A stretch of DNA of 26,334 bases, from the NCBI GenBank assembly GCA_003427395.1, contig BFEA01000218.1:1318155-1344488 (forward strand), given 5' to 3'. Positions within the stretch are counted from its first letter, which is position 1; each line of letters opens with the position of its first letter. Origin of the DNA: Chara braunii. Taxonomy: Eukaryota > Streptophyta > Charophyceae > Charales > Characeae. The position numbers and the translations under genes were made by a program. The notes beneath the pieces are model-generated. The model saw only the letters and a list, made by a program, of their open reading frames with translations, was not told where the DNA came from and did not search any database. Shown in pieces: positions 1 to 9,418 of the stretch.

Positions 1-600
1 CTGATGGGATCAACTATCCCTCAAGTGAAAGTGACAGCCATATCCCGCTGCTGATGGGATCAACTATCCCTCAAGAGAAAATGACAGCCATATCCCGCTG
101 CTGATGGGATCAGCTATCCCTCAAGTGATAAACGACAGCCATATCCTGCTGCTGATGGGATCAACTATCCCTCAAGTGAAAAACGACAGCCATATCCCGC
201 AAGTGAAAATGACAGTCATANCCCGCTGCTGATGGGATCAGCTATCCCGCGAGTGAAAACGTCAGCCATATTCCGCTGTGGCTGGGATCTGCTACCCCAT
301 AAGTGAAGCCAACAACTACTTTCTGATGCTGATGGGATAAGTTACCCTGCAAGTGAAAACAACAACCTGGTTCCACTGTTGATTGAGCCGGTAATCCTGC
401 AGCAGCGTCGTTCCGTTGTTGATTGGGTCTGTCATCCTGCAAGTGAAAAAAACAGCCTCGTTCCGCTGTTGATTGGGCCTGCCATCCTGCAAGTGAAAAG
501 AACAACCTCGTTCCGCTGTTGATTGAATCCGTCAAACCTGCAAGTGAAAACGACAGCCTGGTTCTGCTATTGATTGGGCCTGCTATCCCGCTCGTGAAGT
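1..600. repeat. Degenerate ~50-bp minisatellite
   Basis: Units begin CTGATGGGATCAACTATCCC and recur at 1, 51, 101 and 152, so the period is 50-51 bp. From about 240 the units drift (GTTGATTGGGCCTGCCATCC and similar) but keep the order 'TGATTGGG ... CCTGCAAGTGAAAA ... ACAGCC ... TTCCGCTG'. Recognisable pieces continue to about 700. Open frames inside it are by-products of the periodicity. One N lies at 221. The array runs off the left edge of the window. Confidence 0.9.
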
Positions 601-1330
601 GAATAGCTACATCCGTTGATGATTGGCTATCTCGCTAATGGAAAGGACAACCACATTCCGCTGATAACGGGATCGCCTACCCTGCTAACGGGCAGAGCAG
701 CCAAGTATCGTTGTTGACGGGATCTGCCAATCTGTCAAGGCAGCGAAACCGTTGCTCTCCGATGATCAGATTACCCATACCCCTGGTGAAGAGAGACCAG
801 CCACTTGTGCGAATGATCAGATAACCCATATCAGTCGCGTCAGAACCGGCCATTTCGAAAGAAAGGACAATTTATGTGATCAGGTGAGTTGTGCATGAAT
901 GACGGTGGGATAACAAACATGAGTACAGGAGGAGTGACTAAGAAAGAGAGTGGGGGGAAAGCCGGAAGAGAGTGAGAGAGGACTGGCTTAAGCCGCTTGG
1001 CTGGTCGAGCAAAATGCACCGGGAGAGTGAGAAAGAGGGCTGACGGGTGGGCTTGAGTAAAGAATTGGGAGAGACACTCGCTGCTCATAGGCAGATCGGG
1101 AAACCTTTGTCCATTGGCAAATAGGGACTAGTTTCTGCTCATTGGCAAAAACACTCTCCGATTGTTCCGCTCATTGGCAGATCACGTATAGGCCAATCAT
1201 TGTTCGATCAGGTATTCACTGCATATTGAGAGATCCATTGGATGTCTAATAAGCTTCTTCCTGCTCACGGAGATTGATAAGTTAATTGAACTTATGCCTA
1301 GTAAGCTACAAAAGGGAACACTCAAACCAA
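601..1330. other. No gene seen; short TTGGCA-type direct repeats
   Basis: Decayed minisatellite material fades out by about 760. At 1082-1187 a short motif of the type GCTCATTGGCA recurs four times (near 1082, 1111, 1135 and 1169), followed by an inverted CCAAT at about 1193. No protein homology or RNA gene is recognisable. Confidence 0.6.
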
Positions 1331-1880
1331 CTAAAGTGGGCGTGTGACAGGCAGCACAAGCCCCGACACGCCCTGGTCGTTGAGGACCTCGGAAGCGGGC
1401 GCGGCGAGTGACAGGTGTCGTTGCCCTTGGCTTCAGCGAGCGGTAGGCGGCCCCCTCCCCGGGTTTCCTCACACCGGCACCACACAAGGCAGGGCGGGAC
1501 CCTCCCGGCCGCGTCACGCAGGAGTCGGTCTTATCCTCGTCGCGAATACATAATGGAGCTTCTGCAAGCCGCTCCGGCCAAGTGCGCCAGCCATACCTCT
1601 TGCGTGCCCCTATGACAGGATAGGGCCTACGGGAGGCACGACTTACCTCCACCTAGCGGGAGCTGTCACCTCCCTTCGGTGGGCGTATCCCCGCCGAGCT
1701 ACTAGTCCACATTACGAAAGTTAATCAGCTGCAATCGTAGAGGTGGACCAGCCGAAGGCGTTTCTCGTACGCTGTAGCATAGGGGGTACGCGCGGCTTTA
1801 CGCCTCTATCGCACCCGCACGCAAACCGACGTCTTGAGGGGGCCGAGGTCCCAAGCGTGACTCGTCGTTAGTCAACTAGG
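1331..1880. other. GC-rich stretch without a recognised gene
   Basis: Base composition rises clearly compared with both flanks, with many CpGs. Open frames exist on both strands (151 codons on minus at 1197-1652), but none resembles a known family and they overlap each other. I could not identify it as rRNA or organellar DNA from memory. Confidence 0.4.
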
Positions 1881-2575
1881 ACGTACCCTACACACCACGC
1901 GCACACCACTCTAAAGAACATAAAAATAAAAACACGAACACGAACACATACACACACACATACCCGCACACATACACGCTCATATATATAACGACATAAA
2001 ACAAACAATGCGACAACACTCCTAGTCCATTAGTAGCCATCCCATAATTCTCTGATGCAGAAATCGGAAATGCGTCACGCGCAAGTCTTAGTATAAAACC
2101 GCGTGGACGCAGGGCTAACTCATATCGACAAACAATGCATGAATACGCAAGCAGTTGCAATGATGACGTATTATGTAGTGCCCATAATCAAACGGTCCCT
2201 CGTGGATCCGAGTATCGCTTATGACACTCAAGTGTCAAACTCGAAGTATCGTGAGGGTCTACCCCTGCACGATATTGCACGGCTGAAGGAATAGACGTGC
2301 GGCCTCCGCAGCACCTCCGACCTTTAGGCTGAGTGCCCTGGCAGGCAGGGCAAATAGGCTTTGCGCGGGGGGAGATCCCTTCCATGCAGAGTCTAGGACC
2401 TGGGATGTCCTGGACTAGGACCTCGAATCCAGGCCCTAGACCAACGTCCGACTACGAAATCTTTTAAGGAGCATATAACAAATAGAGGGTTTTTTTTTCC
2501 TTTTTCACTCTCAACCCCAATTAAACCCTTAAGCTTGCGCCCCTCAAGCCATGCGGATAGGTACATATATACATT
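1881..2575. other. No gene seen; CA-rich simple sequence
   Basis: 1890-2000 is rich in ACAC and ATAT. The rest is unremarkable non-coding sequence leading into the palindrome at 2576. No RNA gene or homologous protein segment is visible. Confidence 0.5.
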
Positions 2576-2711
2576 TTGTCCTCTTCTCTCTCTCTGCCTA
2601 CGGTTTACTGGACAATTCTGTTTGTGACGGTATATATATATCGTCACAAACAGAACTGCCCGGTAAACCGTAGGCAGAGAGAGAGAAGAGGACAACAAAC
2701 GAGGGGCTATG
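2576..2711. repeat. Palindromic foldback element, copy 1
   Basis: Arms of about 55 nt (2576-2630 and 2641-2695) are reverse complements with about four mismatches and are separated by a TATATATA loop. Each arm carries CTGCCTACGGTTTAC and a CTCT/GAGA run. The mismatches are all transitions. To the right, 2691-2708 reads GACAACAAACGAGGGGCT, the exact complement of 26053-26070 that leads into the left arm of the copy at the window end. The full element therefore extends beyond the hairpin, and this copy lacks its left outer part. See 25996-26334 for the related copies. Confidence 0.9.
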
Positions 2712-3395
2712 TTGTAGAGGGGGAACAAGTATGTGACGATCACTTCTCACAATCACAGTGAGACTCCTCACAACCATACATATGTGTGTGATTGCAGAAA
2801 GTCAAATCCAAAATCCGAACCACAGAACATACCTGCTATCACATCAAAGAGTCAACCAAAGTCCACTCACTACACGGAGTCAACTTCAACCAATCTCTAT
2901 ACTCATAACCCTCGCCTGAGTCATGCAAGCCCCAACCTTTATCCAACCTTCCATAATTAAATACTCAGTACCTTCGTTAAATGACCATTCAATAAAAGTC
3001 TGGTGAAAACCTTAATAAAACAATAAAAATCACCGGGGCTAAAGCCTTTTAGGTTGAGTATTGATGATGAATTGGAGTTGAGTCGTAGACTGACGAATTG
3101 ACAACCGACCTGCTATCAGTGATAACAGAAGGTGATCCTTGTAGGATCAAGCTGAATCTAGTCCTGATTTCGAATCAAACGTTCAAGAGAACCTGTAACA
3201 CAAGACAGGTCAACCCCCAAGTTAAATCTATGGGTCCAAATCGAGGGTAATCTCCATATCACGATTTCACCAAGAATCATTCTATTTAACTAATCCTGAG
3301 TCTACCCCTAAGTCAGTGTCTAATGAAAAGGTAGACCTTTGACAAAATTTCCTTTATACAGAGTGGATTGTCGGGCTTGCCACCTGTCATAATAT
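2712..3395. other. No gene seen; AT-rich intergenic sequence
   Basis: AT-rich with scattered stops in all frames. The only frame of note (2733-2960) is an Asn/Thr/Ser/Pro-rich short reading frame without any recognisable domain. Probably retroelement or spacer DNA continuous with the repeats to the right. Confidence 0.5.
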
Positions 3396-3990
3396 AATCT
3401 AACTCCTCTAAAATAAAAAAAATTCGGCAGCGCTTCCCGTAGGAAAAGTGTCTTTCGATAATTTATAATAACTTAAATATGAAAAGAAAATTCAAACTCT
3501 AATCCTGGAAAGCCAAATTTTGTCTAACTCCCTGAATTAGTAAAAATTTGGGCGACGTCTCCTTGTGAAAGGTAGACTTCCTAGATTTATACTAAGTCAG
3601 ATAAGAACTCAGAGGTTAGACTTGAGTTCGACTTTAAGACAAAGCTTAGCTGACCCCTTAGATTTGCAGAAATTTCGGCAGCGCTTCCCATAGAGAAAGT
3701 GTTATTCCAAGATTTATACAAAGCTAAGTTCAGAATCTAAAATGACTTTGACTTCTCAAGGTCTAATTTTGTCTAACTCCCTGAATTAGCAAAACTTTGG
3801 GCAGCACTCCTTTTAGAAAATGAGGTTTTCCAGATTTTTACTAAGTCAAAAAGTCAGAAAAACAGGACCCTGAAAAAGACAAAATTTGACCAACTCCTTG
3901 GTTTTGTAGAAATTTCGGCAGCGCTTCCCGTAGAGAAAGTGGCTGACCAAGATTTATACACGACCAAGTATAATAAATGATCCCAGAAAA
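3396..3990. repeat. ~120-bp tandem repeat with ~240-bp higher-order period
   Basis: Two half-unit types alternate. Type A has TTCGGCAGCGCTTCCCGTAG and a GATTTATAC end (near 3424, 3672 and 3913). Type B has TCTAACTCCCTGAATTAG, TTTGGGC and GATTTTTACTAAGTC (near 3523 and 3767). About five half-units are visible. The GGCAGCGCTTCCC motif resembles tandem sub-repeats known inside LTRs or 3' regions of plant retrotransposons. That link is inference from memory, and no coding domain is adjacent to prove it. Confidence 0.75.
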
Positions 3991-4250
3991 TGCAGAAATT
4001 GGCCTAAGTAAAAATAAACTTAGCTCAGAAAATGCAGGAATTGAAACTAACTCCTATGACTCTAGCACGTGGCGAGCAAGTAAAGCAACTACCTATCAAA
4101 CCGAAATTCAGACTTAGTAGTCTCATTCAGTCACATGCAGGCCAAACCACAAAGGTAAGTACTCTCGCCAGCCCAAAGTTAACCTTATCAAACAACAGTT
4201 CATAGTCTTTCAATGATTTATCCCTTTATACCCAGCTTACATAGGGCATA
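3991..4250. other. No gene seen
   Basis: AT-rich spacer between the 240-bp repeat and the stem-loop cluster. It contains a short direct repeat (CAGAAAATGCAG-type, near 3985 and 4027) and no coding or RNA signal that I can support. Confidence 0.5.
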
Positions 4251-4990
4251 AAGCTAGACCACCCAAACTTATGGAACATGTTTAGCTCAACCATTGAGTA
4301 TACACAAACACAGGGCACAACAAATTTTTTCTTCTTTGGGCATATGACTAGGCCACCCTAGTCGCCGTGAACCGTTTAAGTATCCAAGTTTTATATAATT
4401 ATGTTCACTTAGTCTTTTGTGGTAACACATAACTGAACCGATCATCTTTAGCTCAAGATTCAGTCTGCCCCTTCGTACTACAAGTTTATTCTTAATTAGT
4501 ACTCTCTTCAGTTGGTGATAAGCTATAGTCAGACCACCAAAACTTATGAAACCCTGTCTGATTAGCCTGTTCATAAGTAGAATAGTAATAAAGTATAGTC
4601 AAAGTTATAGCCTTCTGGTTCCAGCATGTGCGTGGCGTTGGACCAAGACCACCCAAACTTATGGAACATGTCTTGATCCTCAACCTGGTTCATTTCTCTT
4701 AAAACAAAAGCAGGAAGAGGCTGAGTCACCCAAACTTATGGAACATGCTTAGACCTCCTCGTTCAGAACAAAAGAAACTTGAAAGAAAACCAAAAGTAAA
4801 CAAGGCGACCAAGCCACCCAAGCTTATGGAACATGCTTGGTCCCTGAGAAGTCGTTCACAGTCAGCCCACACAAGTCAGAGCAACCGACCACCCAAACTT
4901 ATGGAACATGTTTGGTTCTCCAGGCAATTAAAATAAACATAGCACTGGGCCTCCCCAAACTTATGGAGACTTGCCAAGCCTTTGGTTGAC
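4251..4990. repeat. Cluster of stem-loops with conserved loop and variable stems
   Basis: The 20-nt sequence CACCCAAACTTATGGAACAT, or a close variant, occurs seven times. In six copies it sits in the loop of a hairpin whose stem sequence differs from copy to copy yet remains complementary. Stems: 4252-4259/4280-4287, 4526-4534/4556-4564, 4640-4649/4670-4679, 4717-4726/4747-4757 (one bulge), 4807-4814/4835-4842 (perfect 8 bp) and 4879-4889/4910-4920 (bulged). A seventh, near 4947-4976, is weak. The loop has an inner CCA/TGG pairing. A short hairpin at 4347-4364 (GACTAG/CTAGTC around GCCACC) may be a relic. Spacing is irregular (70-275 bp). No coding sequence overlaps. I do not recognise the family. 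Confidence 0.8.
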
Positions 4991-5079
4991 CCAGTCATAT
5001 ACAAGCAATACCACCTTCCTCCCATCCTTCCCCCAGATGCAATCCCACAATCTGCTTTCAGTCAAACAATGAAAACTGA

Positions 5080-5219
5080 AACTGACATTGCGCATGCATC
5101 CCTTTACTTAGTCTGGTTTTGTCCTGAAAGTCAAATGTAAAGTCAAAGTAAAGAGGCATGCAATATATTCAGTCAAAATGTAACAAGGAACTGACATTGC
5201 GCATGCATCCCTTTACTTA
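5080..5219. repeat. Two direct and one inverted copy of a GCATGC-centred repeat
   Basis: A 31-nt sequence starting AACTGACATTGCGCATGCAT occurs at 5080-5110 and again, identical, at 5189-5219. Between them, 5147-5172 holds a diverged copy in inverse orientation (AGTAAAGAGGCATGCAATAT...). The arrangement can fold alternatively and lies just upstream of the TATA-like motif at 5230. Confidence 0.85.
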
Positions 5220-5229
5220 TAACTGGGTT

Positions 5230-5237
5230 TATAAAGG
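5230..5237 (+). promoter_or_regulatory. TATA-like motif, possible LTR promoter
   Basis: TATAAAGG lies directly after the repeated GCATGC elements and is followed by a C/T-rich stretch. The layout is like a U3/R boundary of a plant LTR. I found neither a convincing LTR partner nor a PBS to the right, so this could be a solo LTR fragment or chance. Confidence 0.25.
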
Positions 5238-5239
5238 GG

Positions 5240-5837
5240 TAGCAATGGTTACCTCTCAGTTCCCTGCCTCCAGATCTCCTCTTGAGTTCTGGCAGAGCTC
5301 CCGCAATCGGTGGGTTGACTCCCCACAGAGTCTTGTTGCGGTCCTACGGGTTGCAATCCCGCCTGCCGCCTTCCTCTCAGAACTGGATTAGACTTAGAGT
5401 AAGAAGGGTAGTAGGGGGTTCAGACTCTCAAGATACAAGAAGGGGACAAACTCAACTCGAAGGAGAGGGCCTTGAAATCTCGATACGTCTGAGGGCCCCG
5501 CAATGATGGCCTGAACGTGCATGCAACTTGGTTAACTGAAGTCAACCGTCAACCGTTGCCCCTCTGGTGCTCCTCCGAATCGCACGAATATGAGCAACAC
5601 ACTTACTATCAAGTAAACCTACAGTCTCCACAACTGTTTGTTGCGCCCGCACATCAGACTGAGTAACACATTAGCACGTCCGTATCTCTGCAGATCACAG
5701 TATCAAACCCACGCACTACCATGCCTCGATCAATAGTATATGCTGCTAGCCACCGTCAAACACAACGACAAATCATGGTGCCACAATGATGCCCAGTTAA
5801 GTCCTGAATGACAGCGCGCGATAACCTATAGCAGTCT
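5240..5837. other. No gene seen
   Basis: Short overlapping frames at 5158-5506 have no recognisable domains. The sequence is moderately GC-rich between 5270 and 5390 and otherwise featureless. Confidence 0.45.
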
Positions 5838-6126
5838 GTGCACGGTCAAAAGGACTGGCAACAATAGTTTGTGCACAATCAAACAACGTAGCATCAACAG
5901 TTATGTGCACAGTCGAAAGAAGCAACAGCAACAGGTTGTGCACAGTCAACAGAAGCAGCAACAGTTTGTGCACAACTGAAAGAAGCAGCAACAACAATTT
6001 GTGCACAGTCAACAAAAGCAGCAGCAGTTTGTGCACAGCCGAAAGCAGCAGCAGCCGCAGTTTGTGCACAGTCGAAAGAAGCAGCAGCCACAGTTTGTGC
6101 ACAGTCAAAAGAAGCAGCAACAGCAG
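5838..6126. repeat. 30/33-bp minisatellite around GTGCAC
   Basis: GTGCAC starts units at 5838, 5871, 5905, 5938, 5968, 6001, 6031, 6064 and 6097. Spacing is 33, 34, 33, 30, 33, 30, 33 and 33. The unit is GTGCACAGTC-AAAGAAGCAGCAACAGTTT. Because nearly all spacings are multiples of three, both strands show open frames (plus: Q/K-rich with a VHS motif; minus: L/V-rich). In-frame TGA in the 5968 unit and the absence of a flanking gene argue that these are by-products. Confidence 0.9.
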
Positions 6127-6640
6127 GGCTCTAACTTCACGCCACTCTTAGTACCTCAAACCAAGCCAAGTCGGATGTATCTTCCGCCAGAACGTGGAAA
6201 TATGCACTACCTTCCAATCGGCTCTTACCCACCGGCCAACAGGTAAGTTTCCAGCCTCACGACTCGCCCCTCACTGCTCCAGCCTTCAGAAAGGGAAAGT
6301 CGAATGGATCATTCGTTGAAACACAGAAAGATGCTCTGCCTTCCTAGCATTCGCGCAAAGAGATAAAGAGGCTACTACCATCGATCGTTGGGATGAGCGA
6401 GGCCGGCTGAAACTTTTGCTCGAGCTCCCCTGCCTATATGTAGGTCCTCCACACGCGACTGGCCTCACACTACTTTCACCATCAGCATGAGTAGGATCGA
6501 ATGAATCTTCTGCCGAAAAGCGGGGAAGTACATCGCCCCGTAGCAGCGCTTTTCCCTGCGTGCAGCCCCCAACTCATATACCATCAAAACCGCGACTCCC
6601 TCGAAGAATCTGACCCCACAGATCACTCCGCAATGTCTGA
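6127..6640. other. No gene seen
   Basis: Unique-looking sequence. Reading frames of 60-80 codons on both strands carry no domain or signal I recognise. Confidence 0.45.
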
Positions 6641-6650
6641 AACCCCCCGC

Positions 6651-6696
6651 CAGAACGAGCCTTCTGGGGCCCAGAACGAGCCTTCTGGGGTTTTTT
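6651..6696 (+). repeat. Duplicated hairpin followed by six Ts
   Basis: CAGAACGAGCCTTCTGGGG occurs twice in direct orientation (6651-6669 and 6672-6690). Each copy folds on itself. The second pairs CCCAGAA (6670-6676) with TTCTGGG (6683-6689) and is followed directly by TTTTTT (6691-6696). It looks like a bacterial intrinsic terminator, but nothing bacterial lies upstream. It may be chance or a Pol III-type T-stop. Confidence 0.5.
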
Positions 6697-7199
6697 CGCT
6701 CCTACTCACTCAATTTATACTAACTTTCTACCTAAACTAACGCCAAATCCGGGATCGCCCGCTCCGAAGTCCCTTATCTATACCCTCTCTCCACCCGATC
6801 TCACCGACATATGATCGACAACTCTCCTACACACTTCGACCAGTCTTCTCGTTCTCTTCCCTCACTTTCACTTAGCTTCCCACATCTATACTGACTACAC
6901 CATTTGCCTATAACCGAAACTAACCATGCTATAGTGTTCGCTATGATCAAGAACCCTCGAAATGCCTCCTCCCTCGCCTGTTTTCGTCATGAAACGGGCG
7001 AGTTATCTTCTTTCCGCCCATCTACTCCCACCTTCGTTCTCATCGTGCATGCATCCAGCGCGATACCTCATCCCGGTTCATCCTCTTCTTGATCTTTCCT
7101 CTTTGCTACCTCTGGACTCCCTTGCTTTTCTCGCGCTCCGCTTTCCGACCTCACCCCCGTCCTTCACTGCCCGTCACTACTCCTTCGAGCTAAACGGAG
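6697..7199. other. Pyrimidine-rich sequence, no gene seen
   Basis: The + strand is strikingly rich in C and T (TCTCCACCC, CCTCCCTCG, TCATCCTCTTC). The two overlapping frames of 62 and 89 codons are Ser/Pro/Leu-rich, as expected from composition, and have no recognisable motif. Confidence 0.45.
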
Positions 7200-8560
7200 C
7201 GCTATCCCGAGCACCACCTGAGCATTGTTGAATACAGACAACAGGATGGCGGTCATACAAGCCGCATTCTGCCAAAGAGTTACGACAAGTCTTTTGCTAA
7301 GACAACCAGCGTTGGTCGGTCGGAACTGCAGCGCCTGATCTGTGTTCGACCACTTGGCTAGCTCCGAACTGGGGAGGCACCAAGCCTTTGAAACTCCTGC
7401 AGGCTACGCCTAGGTGAGGCGTGTCCCAATGCAGACCTCGGTGGTAGCGGCGAATATCCCAATGAGGGTTTTGAACTTTTGATGCCCGTATTACGTAAGA
7501 ATTTCATGTGGACAACCCTTGCACCCCATACTACTGCGGGCCTCCCGGTGTGTCCTGGGCCACTTGTGCCCAGACGCAACTTCGTTTGTCGGTCCCCAAA
7601 GGGTATGGTCAACCCCCTCTTTTCATGGTGGACTGCGGGGGAACAAACGATGCCCGTGGAGAATACCCCCACCACTTAAGTTTCTTCCGGCTCATGGGCT
7701 AATCACACGCCGGTACACATGTACGTTGAACTCCCTGGTTCGCCTTCCAAAACGGTGGGCCCAAGGACCCTCGCCAGCATTCCGACCACTCAAGGAACAC
7801 ATAAGTCCACGAGACGGAGACACGTGCTCAAGGCCCTTGACTCCGCGACGACCACAAAAATCCGTCGTCGCCCTGAGTCAACGGAAACGCCAAAGTAAGG
7901 ATAAACAACTTAATATTAAGCCAACAAATAATAACCATATTAAAAAAAAAACTTTAATCGTGAGAAAACACACCAAACGAGAAAGAAAAAAAATAAACGC
8001 TAGTACCGTTCCAAAGTCGCCGATGGCAGAATCAAGGGGGATAGCCCCGCCGGTCCCTCAACCCCTCGATCCCTTCGTGCTACTCTGATATTCCCGCGTT
8101 GCCGCAGCTCGGTTTCGATCCCTGAATCTCTCTGATGAAACCCCGATGTTGTAACGAATAACGCTAGGCCCAAGTCTGGGTCTAGCTTTGACGGACACCT
8201 GAATGAACCGATACTGCACGACGCTCAAATCTACCGAAATGTCTCAAACTCACATCGTTGTCAACGTTGCCCTCCGTACGTACTACGTATGCATAAGCCA
8301 CTAGCAAGCGCTTCAATCAACGAGACATAATATTTTTAATCCTAGTTTAATCAGAAGGATAAAATCTGGTCGGCGACCAATGTCGGTCCTCACAATCATA
8401 AAAGCAGAAGAGATCACGCGCGCCTTAAGCCTGTGCGCCCACACACTCTCTATTCTAGTAAACCATTCAGCCAATGTAAACCACAGACGTTGCCGCGCCT
8501 CACGTGGTATACTTAAATTTTAAACCAAACTTATTATTATGTCGTTTGTCAAAACCAGGG
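7200..8560. other. Unidentified region, no supported gene
   Basis: The longest frame (7519-8088, 189 codons, +) begins Cys/Pro-rich and ends in a Lys/Arg-rich, compositionally biased tail. It competes with open frames in two other phases and on minus, and shows no domain. 7900-8000 is A-rich. I tested by eye for 18S/25S rRNA core sequences and did not see them. Treated as non-coding of unknown origin. Confidence 0.4.
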
Positions 8561-8561
8561 C

Positions 8562-8583
8562 GGATACCCTTGTAAGGGTATTC
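8562..8583. repeat. Short inverted repeat
   Basis: GGATACCCTT and AAGGGTATTC pair across a GT loop with one mismatch. An outer CGGGCGG/CCGCCC-type pairing may extend it. Function unknown. Confidence 0.6.
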
Positions 8584-8892
8584 GCACCGACACCGCCCGA
8601 GAGGACGGGCCCAACGAAGGTGATGGCCGTGCTCCTCGAAGCCTAAATCAGGAACCTGTCCCTTGCCTACTCACTTGCATTCATATCCCTGAAACTTGGC
8701 ACAGGAGATCTCAGTTCCAACCTGGGACTCCACCCCCACTTTCCTAAAATGCTTGGCACACACCCTTTATTGCACTTCCAGGCCCACTCCAACTCCGATC
8801 AGGAAGTCTTGTGGGCGTGAGGTTGGGCGTCACAGCGTTCGGTAGGCCCTGAAACGGCCAAAAAATAGCGGGGGCTTTTGTGGGGGGGTGTC

Positions 8893-8936
8893 CTAGGACC
8901 CGAAAAACGTCCTAGCCCCCCCCCAAAAAAAAAAAA
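8893..8936. repeat. Hairpin followed by C-run and A-run
   Basis: CTAGGAC (8893-8899) pairs perfectly with GTCCTAG (8909-8915). It is flanked by a G-run on the left and nine Cs on the right, so the stem can continue as G:C pairs, then 12 As (8925-8936). The A-run may be the tail of a retroposed sequence. Confidence 0.55.
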
Positions 8937-8991
8937 TCAAAAATTTCAAAATTGGTCCCAATCCGGAGCTATCGGAGCCAAACCTCGACAA

Positions 8992-9024
8992 CCGGACCGT
9001 CTGGACTCCAATCCAGACGTCCGG
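8992..9024. repeat. 33-nt hairpin with a one-base bulge
   Basis: CCGGA-C-CGTCTGGA (8992-9005) pairs with TCCAGACGTCCGG (9012-9024) around the loop CTCCAA. All 13 pairs are Watson-Crick, with a single bulged C. It is too short for a typical plant miRNA precursor. The neighbourhood also has a 12-bp palindrome CATGGTACCATG near 9115. Confidence 0.7.
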
Positions 9025-9354
9025 CCAGTTACCATGGTCTGCACCAAGACGTTCAGGTTAGTTCGGTAAGTGTTGGTGCAGATCGCGACTTGCGATCCGA
9101 GCATGAGCATAGGTCATGGTACCATGGTGCCATCCTGAGGTGACTCCCTCTGGGTCCTCGCAATCCATCTGACCTCCCAATGGACGAGTACTACGGTCAC
9201 CTCCTGCGGCCTGGCCACCACCATCTACTACATCCTGGACCTTTAAAAAAAAAAAGAAAGAGTGTTCTTTTCTTGTATAATCTAAATTTGGCTAGGAACA
9301 TTTTCACGACCGGCCGGTCACCCCGGCGTGACGCGCGGGATGCTCGGGCATGGG

Positions 9355-9381
9355 AAAAAAAAAAAAAAAAAAAAAAAAAAA
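9355..9381 (+). repeat. Poly(A) tract, 27 As
   Basis: Uninterrupted As after a CpG-rich stretch with inverted GGTCAC/GTGAC pieces (9316-9332). Most likely the 3' tail of a retroposed sequence read on the + strand. An earlier A-rich end (CTTTAAAAAAAAAAAG, from about 9241) suggests a second tail close by. The source element is not identified. Confidence 0.6.
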
Positions 9382-9418
9382 TTGGCGGTGGGGGTTTTCC
9401 GCGCTCTAGAAAGCAAGT

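Noticed and set aside
1197-1652. 151-codon minus-strand frame in a GC-rich stretch
   Set aside because: GC-rich DNA gives long frames by chance. Overlapping plus-strand frames exist, and nothing in the protein is recognisable.
4251-4990. CRISPR array
   Set aside because: Spacing is irregular, the conserved part is a hairpin loop with variable arms, and there are no cas genes; the context is eukaryotic.
5797-6120. 107-codon minus-strand Leu-rich frame
   Set aside because: Translation of the minisatellite in its antisense phase; no signal beyond the repeat.
7200-7900. Possible 25S/18S rRNA fragment
   Set aside because: The texture looked rRNA-like, but none of the highly conserved rRNA core strings I know could be found.
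7519-8088. 189-codon plus-strand frame
   Set aside because: Competing frames overlap it, composition changes from Cys/Pro-rich to Lys-rich with the local base bias, and no known motif is present.
8129-8160. Other CTGATGA sites as hammerhead cores (also near 18519 and 21836)
   Set aside because: No stem II followed by GAAA, and no stem III or cleavage site in register.
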